From the NCBI GenBank assembly GCA_013115125.1, contig JABANN010000389.1:1-33240 (forward strand): 33,240 nucleotides of DNA. The letters are read 5' to 3'. This DNA is from Perkinsus olseni. Taxonomy: Eukaryota; Perkinsozoa; Perkinsida. Positions 18,864 to 27,610 of the stretch are shown here, in pieces (within the stretch, counting starts at the first letter, position 1; each line of letters begins with the position of its first letter). A program made the position numbers and the translations under genes. The notes below the pieces were generated by a model that saw nothing but the letters and a program-made list of their open reading frames with translations, searched no databases and had not been told where the DNA came from.

Positions 18864-19493
18864 CTTGCACGATTCTCACGTACGACTAGTTTCCTTACTA
18901 GGAGTTTTCCGAGTTGTCACGATTATGCTAGGCGTAGTAGTGCCTAGCAAGAGGCGCTCGAGGGTGATCGGATGAGAAGAGGGTGTACAGACAGTCTTTT
19001 GTAACGGGACAACTGAAGGAGGAGGGAACATGTTAGATTTCCCGCCCCCCGAGTATTGTGCTGCATATGTATCGGGCCCCGCTAGAGTACCGAGAATAAC
19101 CGTACGTTCTTGGGCAAGAGGCTCAGCGGCTGAACCTCAGGCATTGACCTTACAGATCTGTAGTAGTGGTAGTTTCCATCCGAAGGCTATACCTGGCAAG
19201 AGCGTAGTCAAAGTGGAGAGTTCCGTGCGGCTCTTCGGGGACTTACGAAGAGCGACACATGCGGGCGCTCCGTGGTTTGAAGGCTCGAAATCACCTTCAT
19301 CTCAACGCTACCCGACCGGGTCACGAGTAGGATCATAATCATGTAACACGCGAAGCTTCCCTTGGGGGCGTCAGGCCGTCAGTGGTAGACATCCCGATAA
19401 GCATCGTGATGTGATGCAGACGAGCTGAAAACTTCCATGGATTGGCCATTGGCACAGGACGTCACGGCAAATTCACGATTAGCTTAACACGAT

Positions 19494-19529
19494 GTCTTTG
19501 ACAACATCCTCGGAGGCGTTATAAGACTC
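19494..19529 (-). pseudogene. Relic of the 23005/25426 secreted gene family
   Basis: On the minus strand 36 nt read ESYNASEDVVKD, matching ESYNASVDVVKG near the C-terminus of the two genes at 23005-23769 and 25426-26196, in the same orientation. No further homologous sequence is evident on either side, so only a scrap of a former third copy remains. Confidence 0.6.
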
Positions 19530-19575
19530 GCCTGCCATGCGAGAGACACCGGGATCGATGCCCGGGTTCTCGACC
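19527..19575 (+). other. tRNA-Gly(GCC)-like 3' fragment with CCA
   Basis: 19527-19543 forms a perfect 5-bp anticodon stem (CTCGC/GCGAG) around CTGCCAT with anticodon GCC. A five-base variable loop follows, then a perfect T-stem (CCGGG/CCCGG) with a seven-base loop (ATCGATG, not the usual TTCGANN). After it come GTTCTCG, A and CCA. No matching 5' acceptor or D-arm exists upstream. A genomic CCA suggests descent from a mature tRNA, for example by retroposition. Confidence 0.5.
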
Positions 19576-19728
19576 ATGTAATCCAGATAACCCAATACCC
19601 AGATATAGGAGAAGTGAATCTCAATTTGAGATTCTCATTAATGTATGAACAGGTCAATAGTAAATCACTTGAGCCTAGCAGAAGGCGATCTCACAAACAA
19701 TGGCGTGCGCGCCTGGGAGACGACAACT
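19576..19728 (+). repeat. Dispersed repeat, copy B
   Basis: Aligns with copy A at 272-410. It differs by an additional internal palindrome, GAATCTCAA, T, TTGAGATTC (19616-19634), where copy A simply reads through CAATCTAATAACGTA. The tRNA-Gly-like fragment abuts its 5' edge in this copy only. Confidence 0.7.
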
Positions 19729-20646
19729 TTCTGGTTCACGGGCCGTTATCCCCTTCACCGTTATGCGTTCAATTCTGTGCAATTGAGGCACTCACCATGT
19801 GTGGAATACCGTGGTTGTGGCCCGTCACTTGTTGTGGATTGGGTGACGTTAGCTTCAACGATTCACAAGGGAGGCGTACTGATTTGTATAGTCCGTGATG
19901 GAAATACTTTGTTTCGAGCGCAGCGGAGCGGTGTGAGCTGCCTCGGGATTTGAGAGAGTTCCTGTCTCGAGTTTCCAAGTCGGTTCGTGTCTCATTGCCT
20001 CCCTTAGAATCTGGTCCCAGTCGGCTTGGCGGCACTCCAGCCTGCCGCTCGCAATCCGTTCGACCAACTAGAGAGACGTCAAGCTCGGTCGCATGTTGAA
20101 TGCTTGCTAGTGAAGTCGGGAATGTTCAACCTCGCTGCAGCCTGCGAGTGTGATGGACCCCAGATGGTAGCGTCGTCTATTCTCACGCTGATGTATTGAT
20201 CGCTTATCATGCATAACTGAGGGCGTGCGCAATTTACAAGCGCACTCGAGAATCGTCTCGCAGGGTCCGATCTGTGACAATGTCATGGTGAAACGGCCGA
20301 GCATGTGTTGTCTTGACTGGGGCTGTTGCTCTCTGAATTGATGGGTATGGCTAGTTCAGGCTTGTGTAAAAGGGGCAGCTACGGACCCCCGCGTGGTGGA
20401 TGGTACGACGCGTAATCGTATTATACGATTCGTAGGCCCCCGCTTAATGAGCTCATTCAGCGATGAGCTCGGAAATCTCAAGTTAAGATAAGTCAGCCTC
20501 TGGAACCCAGAGAACTGAATAAATCCCTAATCTGGATTCATAGAGCAACTTTGTATGCACTGTACACTTTCTACTGTGTTCTAGTGTGTAGACCACACAA
20601 TGTACTATATGATAATTTAAGGCCCATTCCTAGGTTCACCACTCAT

Positions 20647-20691
20647 CCGATGATCTTCATCGAGGAGAATCTCCACGATGAAGGTCATCGG
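20647..20691. repeat. Near-perfect palindrome, 22-bp arms, 1-nt axis
   Basis: Arms 20647-20668 and 20670-20691 are reverse complements with two mismatches around the A at 20669. It lies about 90 bp upstream of the start of secreted paralog 3. Confidence 0.9.
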
Positions 20692-20782
20692 AACCATGTC
20701 TCTACTGGAGATCATTTCTACCAATATTCGGTGAATATTCAAACTCCGGACGTTTCTGGCAGGACCGATTGGCATTTTATCC

Positions 20783-21745
20783 ATGTGTCGAAACGTCTAC
20801 CTGGAAGGCATTGCCTTCTATACCATCCTCACCATTCTGGGTCTCCTCCAGATTTGCCTGGCCGGTGCATCAGTCGGCAGTAATTCTGCTGTCAAGCACG
20901 GAAAAGCCCGCAGGCTGAGAATCATACCGTCTGCACGTGATGTCCCTCCTGGCGTGTACAGCTGGGGCGTGATACCACCCGAGCTGGCCGGGAAAATCGA
21001 ATCGGCCGGAATGGTTGTCAGCTACGGGTTGTACTCTGCTATTGCCCACTTCTACATCCTCGACACATCCCACAACGACGAGAATTTCATCACCAGTTTT
21101 TTCGAGTTAAGGCCTGCGGCCTACGTGAGCGGTAAATCCAATTATGGTCTTGCCAAGTGCTACTACTTCTCACGCCCGATAGCGAAGCTAATTCGCCAGA
21201 CCTTTTCAATCCAAGAGGGTAAAATAGGTGAGCACACCCTTCTGTGCACGAAGGATAGAAACACCGAGGGTGATCCAGAGCTGACAATCTACTTGGATGC
21301 GGTTCAAAGGGGTGATAGCGCTTACGATCGATTCAACATGCCAGTCGATCTTGTCTTCGAAGGAGCTGTGAATGCCGCGGGAGCTCTGCCCTTATTGAAG
21401 GGAGCCCAGGTGAAAGACGAAAGTGCGAAGCCGACCGATTTCGTTCGTAGACCTCTCAGAGATGGTCAATATGTGAGTTTTGTGGCCGTATTGAATTTGA
21501 AAACCGAACCCGACGGATGCCAGCATGCCATGCTTACAACACAAGATGACAGTGGATACTTCACGACGATCGAAGATGCGGTGGTGGTTCGTGGTAAGTA
21601 TTACTCTAAAGGCTGGCACGAACTGCTGGGCACGAGCTTCTTTATCCGCCCGGCTCCGGGTGACCGACTTACTGTAAAGGCGTTCGATCGCGAGATTGAG
21701 CTGATCTACGTCGATCAGGATGCCATCCAATCACAGCTGGGTTGA
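20783..21745 (+). CDS. Secreted-family paralog 3
   Basis: 320 residues from ATG 20783. The N-terminus (MCRNVYLEGIAFYTILTILG, then LLQICLAGASVG) is a signal peptide. The body carries the family pattern: SARDVPPGVYSWGVIPPELA, ENFITSFFELRPAAY, LAKCYYFSRPI, HTLLCTKDRNT, DPELTIYLDAV, MPVDLVFEG, then a second half with DGQYVSFVAVLNL and REIELIYVDQDAIQSQLG. The second-half CC...FICPTG motif of paralogs 1 and 2 is replaced here (WHELLGTSFFIRPAPG), so it has lost two or three cysteines and is the most diverged member. A conserved MPVDLIF/MPVDLVF segment separates the two halves, which may be two related domains. The function is unknown. Confidence 0.88.
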   Translation: MCRNVYLEGIAFYTILTILGLLQICLAGASVGSNSAVKHGKARRLRIIPSARDVPPGVYSWGVIPPELAGKIESAGMVVSYGLYSAIAHFYILDTSHNDENFITSFFELRPAAYVSGKSNYGLAKCYYFSRPIAKLIRQTFSIQEGKIGEHTLLCTKDRNTEGDPELTIYLDAVQRGDSAYDRFNMPVDLVFEGAVNAAGALPLLKGAQVKDESAKPTDFVRRPLRDGQYVSFVAVLNLKTEPDGCQHAMLTTQDDSGYFTTIEDAVVVRGKYYSKGWHELLGTSFFIRPAPGDRLTVKAFDREIELIYVDQDAIQSQLG

Positions 21746-21790
21746 TAGATGATAGATGATAGATGATAGATGATGATGATGATGATGATG
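21743..21790 (+). repeat. GATA/GAT microsatellite
   Basis: Tandem GATAGAT followed by GAT units, directly overlapping the stop region of paralog 3 and its 3' UTR. Confidence 0.95.
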
Positions 21791-23004
21791 GCCAGAATGA
21801 CTCCGCTGGTGATGATCCTGCATCATCCATGTATCAGTTCCTCCTCCTTGTGCACTTATTATCACTGAATCTTTAACAAGTGTTCGACTTTTGTGTAATT
21901 GCTTTTTGGCCAGCCCCCTGATCTGGTCTCGCTTGGTCATCTTCAATACATGATGTTTGACCGTGCTTTTATTTATGGGGTAACTCAGCTTGAGTTATCA
22001 GTCCACGATTACTCCACGCGGGACGACTAAGGGGCCGCTCTCGTGCAATCTACTGAAACGAAGAACGAATGCTCCTAATATTGTGAAGTTCATAGTGACT
22101 CGTCTACTCCCGACAATATCAACATCCATATAACACCGTGTCGAATGCCTCTTCGAAGACTTGCCAATATTGATGGTCTCCAATGTGATGGTAGCGCATG
22201 GGGGCCAGTGTCCTCCCCTGAACCGGTATGCGGGTCTCCCGACCTAGGAGTGAACGAGAGAAAGAAATCGTTTGGACGAATCTGGTCTTGATTCTTTCCC
22301 ATACTTTTTGAAAATTCTTTCCAGTATCACTCATCACGATCAAGTAGGTGATTCGCGAATCAGGCTCAAAACCCTTGGATCGAATCAAACGTTGATGTCA
22401 TGCCTGGGAACCAGACCGAGTGCTCACGTTTCAGTGAAGAGCATCGTCGGATCAGGTCCCGAATCTGATACCTAGGATTTCGCATAGTTGAGCGGAGCGA
22501 TGCGAGCGAGTTATCTCCTTCCACTCGCTCAGTGCGTTAAGGCAAGACTCAAGGGCCCAGATCAATGGTGTTCTCGGATCATCACGCAGGTCCGCGGATC
22601 AGGATCCGCAGGCCTGACGAGTCGATTTGTCAGTGGTAGAAACGGTGATGAAGATTGTAGTGTGACGTCGATGACTTTTGACTTTTGATCGATTGGACGT
22701 TGGCCGAGTAACTCGAAGGACTACCGAAACGCAACTCCTTTCAACGTGCGAGGTGAAAGCCACGGCCTACGAAGAATGAGCTGATGCATTCAACCGCCGA
22801 GCCCATCATTGAAACCTCTCGATAACGAATGTGGGAGGACAGTTTTTGGGCCGCCAAGAAGTGATGTCATCTCTGTTCGGAACGGACTGTTCCTATGCCA
22901 GAAGATCAACCTTGTGTTGATGATAGAAATAAAAGCGAAGTAGAATGAAGTTCTTACTTCGAGAACCTCGGTTGAAAATAAAACCTCACGAGAAGCTTCC
23001 ACAA
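21791..23004. other. Intergenic, includes 3' part of duplicated block
   Basis: No gene is supported between 21791 and 22705. From about 22706 the sequence is the left copy of a duplicated block that also covers 25131-25425 and continues into the genes; it probably holds their 3' UTRs. Confidence 0.5.
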
Positions 23005-23793
23005 TCAGCCATACAAAAAACCTTTAACAACATCTACGGAGGCATTGTAAGACTCAAGCGTGCCTTGGGCAGAAGTATAGTTACCAACCGCTCGGTAGCC
23101 GAGGTGAAAACGCCAACCTCCAATGACTCTACTGAAGCTCACTTTCTGCACCACTGAGAGGCCCATAGTGCTGACGGCGTCACCCTCTTGAGCGGCATAT
23201 AGATTCATACCATCGCTGTTAACAGCACCCGCGATGGAGTAACGTCCGGTGAAGGCTCTCCCACGTGGAGTCGAAGCGAAGAAGTTAGTTCCAATGAAGA
23301 CTCTGATGTAACCGTCGTCGCTCGGGCTGAAGGTTCGAAAGCCGGGCTCGGAGAACCATCTAAACGTGACGCCGTCGACCTCATTCTCCAAATGAACCGC
23401 ATCAGTGGTCTCCACGCTGATGTTTGGCGTATCAAAAGAGCCGGGGTTGCCACGAACGTTCATCTGTAGTCTCATTTTCGCTATTTGTCCGGGGGCGTTG
23501 CTTACGAGCTCTACCCCGACACTCTCTCGATAAGTACCATCCGCGTCGTAACCCCTCATAGTGTAAGCGCAGGAACCTTCCGGTAGCACCATAGAGGTGT
23601 AGTCAACGCCGTCTACTGTAACGGGGCCACCACGGCAACCTCTAGGATAATCAGCGGTGTCATCCACAGATATCACCGTCACCACTTGGGTGATGAAGGC
23701 GAACAAGAAGCTGCGACGGAGCCAGTGAGAACGAAGGTTACCAGAGCGGAGCTTGGTAGCTGAAGCCATTACGAGCTATGAGAAATGAGCTGA
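22706..23793 (-). repeat. Tandem segmental duplication, copy 1
   Basis: Paired with 25131-26219 in direct orientation. It covers the 3' flank (about 300 bp, with few differences), the whole gene 23005-23769 and about 25 bp of 5' flank. Similarity is very high in the flank and both gene ends, and low in the middle of the gene. Confidence 0.9.
23005..23769 (-). CDS. Secreted variable-core protein, copy 1
   Basis: 254 residues with an ATG start and no introns. A basic N-terminus (MASATKLRSGNLRSHWLRR) precedes a hydrophobic signal or anchor (SFLFAFITQVVTVIS), then DDTADYPRGCRGGPVTVDGV, DYTSMVLPEGSCAYTM and DADGTYRESVGV. The core (about residues 87-205) is the variable part. The last 47 residues (QKVSFSRVIGGWRFHLGYRA...) are almost identical to copy 2 and contain two N-glycosylation sequons (NYT, NAS). 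I do not recognise the family. The design (constant ends, variable beta-rich core, secretion) suggests a surface or secreted protein exposed to host or environment; that is inference. It stands next to a diverged plus-strand fragment and has its tandem copy 1.7 kb upstream on the minus strand. Confidence 0.88.
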   Translation of the reverse strand: MASATKLRSGNLRSHWLRRSFLFAFITQVVTVISVDDTADYPRGCRGGPVTVDGVDYTSMVLPEGSCAYTMRGYDADGTYRESVGVELVSNAPGQIAKMRLQMNVRGNPGSFDTPNISVETTDAVHLENEVDGVTFRWFSEPGFRTFSPSDDGYIRVFIGTNFFASTPRGRAFTGRYSIAGAVNSDGMNLYAAQEGDAVSTMGLSVVQKVSFSRVIGGWRFHLGYRAVGNYTSAQGTLESYNASVDVVKGFLYG

Positions 23794-23796
23794 TCA

Positions 23797-24456
23797 ATGC
23801 AGCCGAGCTTTCCTGACGAGTTCACCGAGCAGAGGAAGCAAGCCCTGAGAAATCAACTTCAGGCTTTTGACAGGCGGGAAGTGGAAAACATAAGCGGCAC
23901 GGCCAAGGGGCCTCATGGACTACGCTGCACCCGCTACAGGCACTGCTCTCCCCGAGGTTGTGCACAGGAGTACTTTGTAATTCTTATTCCAATGGTTCGG
24001 TGGTGATCCCGCAGCCGTAGAACGCATTCACTTAGCGCAGCCAGCTATGTTCTTGCGTACCGATTGACTCCACCGGGCAGAATGGTCGTTGAAATCTCCT
24101 AGTTGCGTGTGTTAACCCGAGGGGATTCCTTCTTGAGGCCACACTGTACAGTAACGAGTACAGAGCAGGGAAGTTCAGGTTCGTAACAAGCGTTAGTGGA
24201 ACAACTGTGTCCGATTCTTCGACTAGCGTAGTTAGCTACGGCGACGTACAGGTAGAGACAGCGCGTGCCCCGAGGAGCCGAAGAACTGCTTCTCGCTTCA
24301 CGCCACCAAGTTCATGGACGCTCCGCTTCCTTCGGCACATGTTCTCTAATGGTGACTCTTTCGGCTCGCACATTATTGAGACCAATACCAAATCGGTTAG
24401 CAACTCCTACAGCTCCTCTAGCTTCACTCCTCCGCCTCCCTGTCCCGTGGTGACGT
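23797..24456 (+). pseudogene. Broken or unmodelled plus-strand gene fragments
   Basis: Between the two duplicated minus-strand genes lie several stretches with protein-like composition in changing frames. They include MQPSFPDEFTEQRKQALRNQ (from 23797), LMDYAAPATGTALPEVV (around 23920), YSNGSVVIPQP, FLLEATLYSNEYRAGKFRFV followed by TSVSGTTVS (around 24130-24215), and a Ser/Thr/Pro-rich end finishing CPVVT at 24456. They could be exons of a spliced gene or a decayed gene; I cannot place clean intron borders. No family is recognised. Confidence 0.3.
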
Positions 24457-25130
24457 GAGTCATTCCGGGCTGCTAGCCATATTCGCATTCGGTGGTGGAT
24501 ATTTGCATCGATGTTGCTGAGGTAGACCCAGGAGGGTCGTTGTAGCCGAAGGGAGCTTGTGGGAAGGGAACTATGAAATATACCTGACTGTTACGCTGCG
24601 CCTACGTTTGTGCGTGCAGCATTTCAAGATCCTTCTCACGAACTCCCTTTAGCCTAGTGTTCCACGCATGAATGAGAAGACTAACAAGGGGGTTACTGAC
24701 GGAGAAACCGTATCGGGAAGGGACAAAATTTGTGTGCTAGCGACGTCGGCTAGAGTCTACCCATTGTCGCTAGCCCACAAATGTTGTCCCCTCTGCTAGC
24801 CACCAGAACATTAGCAAAGGTGGGTTCAGATTCTCGTAACACTGATCATCGTCGAGCTGTAACGTCGTAGTTTCGTAATGCATCTTTCTCGACCAATCCA
24901 TGGAACGCCGTAGGCGGTCCTTATAATCGCGTGACCCGAAGCCAACTTTCGCCCGTCAGTTAGTCTCGCTGTTTCATATTATATTCATGAGTTCGGAAAT
25001 AACCGCGCCCTCGATTGCCCATTCAACGTGTCAACCGAAGCCCGTATTCACTCGGCAGTCCATGACTATCAGTCATGACGCAATCGCTGAGGAGCCACAA
25101 GGATTCTCCCACAGGATGATGAGACGCAGC
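24457..25130. other. Intergenic with imperfect inverted repeat
   Basis: No gene is supported. It contains a 25-bp inverted repeat (24720-24744 / 24766-24790) with a 21-nt loop. Confidence 0.5.
24720..24790. repeat. Inverted repeat, 25-bp arms, 21-nt loop
   Basis: The arms begin GGGACAAAATTTGTG and end with the complementary CACAAATGTTGTCCC, with three mismatches. It could form a stem-loop; there is no target-site duplication that I can identify. Confidence 0.8.
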
Positions 25131-26219
25131 AACTCGAAGGACTACCGAAACGCAATTCCTTTCAACGTGTGAGGTGAAAGCCGCGGCCTACGAAGAATGA
25201 GCTGATGCATTCAACCGTTGAGCCCATCATTGAAACCTCTCGATAACTAATGTGGGAGGACAGTTTTTGGGCCGCCAAGAAGTGATATCATCTCCGTTCG
25301 GAACGGACTGTTCCTCTGCCAGAAGATCAACCTTGTGTTGATGGTAGAAATAAAAGCGAAGTAGAATGAAGCTCCCAATCTGAGAGCCTCGACTGTGATT
25401 AAGACCTCACAATGAGCTGGCAGAATTAGTCATACAAAATGCCTTTAACAACATCTACGGAGGCATTATAAGACTCAAGCGTGCCTTGGGCAGAAGTATA
25501 GTTACCAACCGCTCGGTAGCCGAGGTGAAAACGCCAACCTCCAATGACTCTACTGAAGCTCACTTTCTGCCAGACAGAGAAAGGTAGAGGGCCGGCGCCA
25601 ATGTCCTCTCGACTACCGTACAGATTCATTCCATTGCTATTAGCGACTCCTGCGACAGAGTAAGAGCGGCTGGTGAAAGTTATGCCATCATCAGGAATAA
25701 GCGCACTGATAGAGAAACGCCTTTCGTCCCTGACATATCCATCCTGATCGGATCTGTAGTTAAGATCGTCCGAGAAAGTGGACCAAATGAACTCTACTCC
25801 GTCATTCTCGGTCACCAAGGCCACCTGCCCACTAGTCTCCACGCTGATAGTTGGTGTATCAAATCGTTCGGAATCGCCCAGAATCTTGAGCTCTAACTTC
25901 AGGGTTCCTCTTTCTTCGGGCGCGTTACTCTCGAGTAAGACCCCGACGCTCTCTCGATAAGTACCATCCGCGTCGTGACCCTTCATAGTGTAAGCGCAGG
26001 AACCTTCCGGTATCACCATAGAGGTGTAGTCAACGCCGACTACTGTAACGGGGCCACCACGGCAACCTCTAGGATAATCAGCGGTGTCATCCACAGATAT
26101 CACCGTCACCACTTGGGTGATGAAGGCGAACAAGAAGCTGCGACGGAGCCAGTTAGAGCGAAGGTTACTAGAGCGGAGCTTGGTAGCTGAAGTCATTACG
26201 AGCTACGAAAAATGAGCTG
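25131..26219 (-). repeat. Tandem segmental duplication, copy 2
   Basis: The partner of 22706-23793. Copies are 2.4 kb apart in direct orientation, with unrelated sequence between them. Confidence 0.9.
25426..26196 (-). CDS. Secreted variable-core protein, copy 2
   Basis: 256 residues, with the same start and architecture as copy 1. Residues 1-86 differ from copy 1 at seven positions and the last 47 at two, whereas the core between them is only roughly one-third identical with small length changes. In the last about 120 nt shared by both genes I count a single base difference over most of the stretch, so the ends look recently homogenised or recently duplicated while the core has diverged. 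Shared core anchors are FDTPxISVET, DGVxFxW, DGYxR, YSxAGxxNSxGMNLY and SVxQKVSFS, so the fold is probably kept. The function is unknown; secretion is inferred from the signal sequence. Confidence 0.88.
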   Translation of the reverse strand: MTSATKLRSSNLRSNWLRRSFLFAFITQVVTVISVDDTADYPRGCRGGPVTVVGVDYTSMVIPEGSCAYTMKGHDADGTYRESVGVLLESNAPEERGTLKLELKILGDSERFDTPTISVETSGQVALVTENDGVEFIWSTFSDDLNYRSDQDGYVRDERRFSISALIPDDGITFTSRSYSVAGVANSNGMNLYGSREDIGAGPLPFSVWQKVSFSRVIGGWRFHLGYRAVGNYTSAQGTLESYNASVDVVKGILYD

Positions 26220-26699
26220 AACGATGTGAGCGAGCACTGACTGGCGCCCATGTCGCCTAACAGGATCCGTGGAGCGGAGGAAAAGGTGTCGAGGAGAAAC
26301 AGAGAACCCTTAGCCGGTGATGGCGAGGTCGAGAGTTTCGGCTCGAAGCTCTTCTAGAACGAAGATCAATCAGTAACCGACAGCGATGATATGATGCCAG
26401 GTCGTCGGCCCTGAAAGGCGCTTATCCCAGCAAGCAAGGAAACGTTCAAGGAGAGATGAGCATCTCACTACTGCGGTGGCGATGCTGTATATCAGATATA
26501 TTCGGAGTTCGCAAGAGGAGCATAGCAGAATCGCTACTCGGAGTCCACTCGTTCGCGTTTGACTTCGTCTCTGAAAAACGCGTGCATTTAGCTTAGTCGC
26601 TAGTAGCCTGGTTCGCTATGGGCAAGCGTGCAGACGGGCTTTAGTGGGTGGAGAACTCGCTGTAAGCTTCCTAGATCGCAGATGGTGGGACTGTCTGGG

Positions 26700-26910
26700 C
26701 TAAAGCTCCGGGTGTATCCCAACTGGAGCAGTGCCAATTCGGACAGTGGTTAACCCGTACAGCATAGATTCCAACGCTGCCAACTGAGTCGGTGGCAGGT
26801 CGGACAAAAACGGCTGGAAGGCCTGGCCCAATTCGAGCATGACCACTTGAGACGGTGGCACTTGGCTCGCCACTACAACTCGCACAGTGCCAACTGAGAC
26901 AGTAGCTTTG
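26700..26910. repeat. Degenerate ~50-bp tandem repeats
   Basis: Four related blocks at about 26731, 26777, 26841 and 26887 carry variants of GTGCCAACTGAGACAGT. They are low in similarity and recognisable mainly by this core and their spacing. Confidence 0.5.
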
Positions 26911-27126
26911 CACTCTCGTTTCAAGGTACCTTGCATGTGACCCGATGAGCTAGCAGGAGTGGCGACAGCCCTCCTGCCCTGCGACACTCTACTGCATGAC
27001 CTACGACAAACCTCTCCGAACACTGGCCCAGTGTCACTGGGCCTGCTCGTCTGTGCCACTGCATTCCATTCAATCAACCGAAGACGCAAAGATTGGTGGT
27101 GACAGGCGTATAGCCTACAGAGCATA

Positions 27127-27185
27127 GGTTTGGGTGACTGCTGTGTGACTGGTGGGCCACCAGTCACACAACAGTCACCCAAACC
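27127..27185. repeat. Palindrome, 29-bp arms, 1-nt axis
   Basis: Arms 27127-27155 and 27157-27185 are reverse complements with one mismatch around the G at 27156 (start GGTTTGGGTGACTG). It has the same single-base-axis design as the cluster in the first 6.7 kb. Confidence 0.95.
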
Positions 27186-27610
27186 GGCCGCTGCCCCCGT
27201 CCCCTCAGCACACAAGCTGACTGTTCCCATATCTTAGCCTAGTTAACCCCATGTGACGACGAACTGCTAAAGTAGTCCTTTCAGACTGGTGACACTGGAA
27301 GGTCGGAGCTAGACGCTACTAGAGTCACAATAGGTTCACAATAGGATTGGTTCAGCCTTTTGATAGGCTCGGTTCACCAAGCCAAAGAACGTTTCTCTCA
27401 GAGAGCAAATCTTGTTGGTCACATCGAGGTCATTCGCCTTTCTCAAAGAGTATTGTTGAACGGAAAGATACTTCCTCCTCGATGTTTGATTGGGAGATGT
27501 TATTGACTGAGTCGACTGTAAGGACTACTATGAACAAGACAATCACTTCAAGGGACACAACCTTATCACAATGATCATCATCATCATCATGGACAACACT
27601 AATGGTACCA

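Larger units (their letters stand above)
18864..20782. other. Repeat-containing intergenic region
   Basis: A plus-strand ATG frame at 19030-19338 (102 residues) has no recognisable domain and I do not call it. The region carries a gene relic and tRNA-like fragment (19494-19575), dispersed repeat copy B (19576-19728) and two single-base-axis palindromes (19616, 20647). Confidence 0.5.
26197..27610. other. Intergenic, repeats and a large palindrome
   Basis: I do not support the 176-residue minus frame at 26700-27230: it overlaps degenerate tandem repeats and a 59-bp palindrome, and its composition follows them. An ATC/ATG microsatellite lies at about 27570-27591. Confidence 0.5.

Noticed and set aside
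19140-19270. Resemblance to a group II intron domain (GTGGAGAGTTCCGTGCGGCTC)
   Set aside because: No domain V hairpin, reverse-transcriptase frame or boundary sequences are visible; the likeness is too short.
26700-27230. 176-residue minus-strand open frame
   Set aside because: It runs through degenerate tandem repeats and a 59-bp palindrome, and its amino-acid pattern simply mirrors those repeats. No domain is recognisable.
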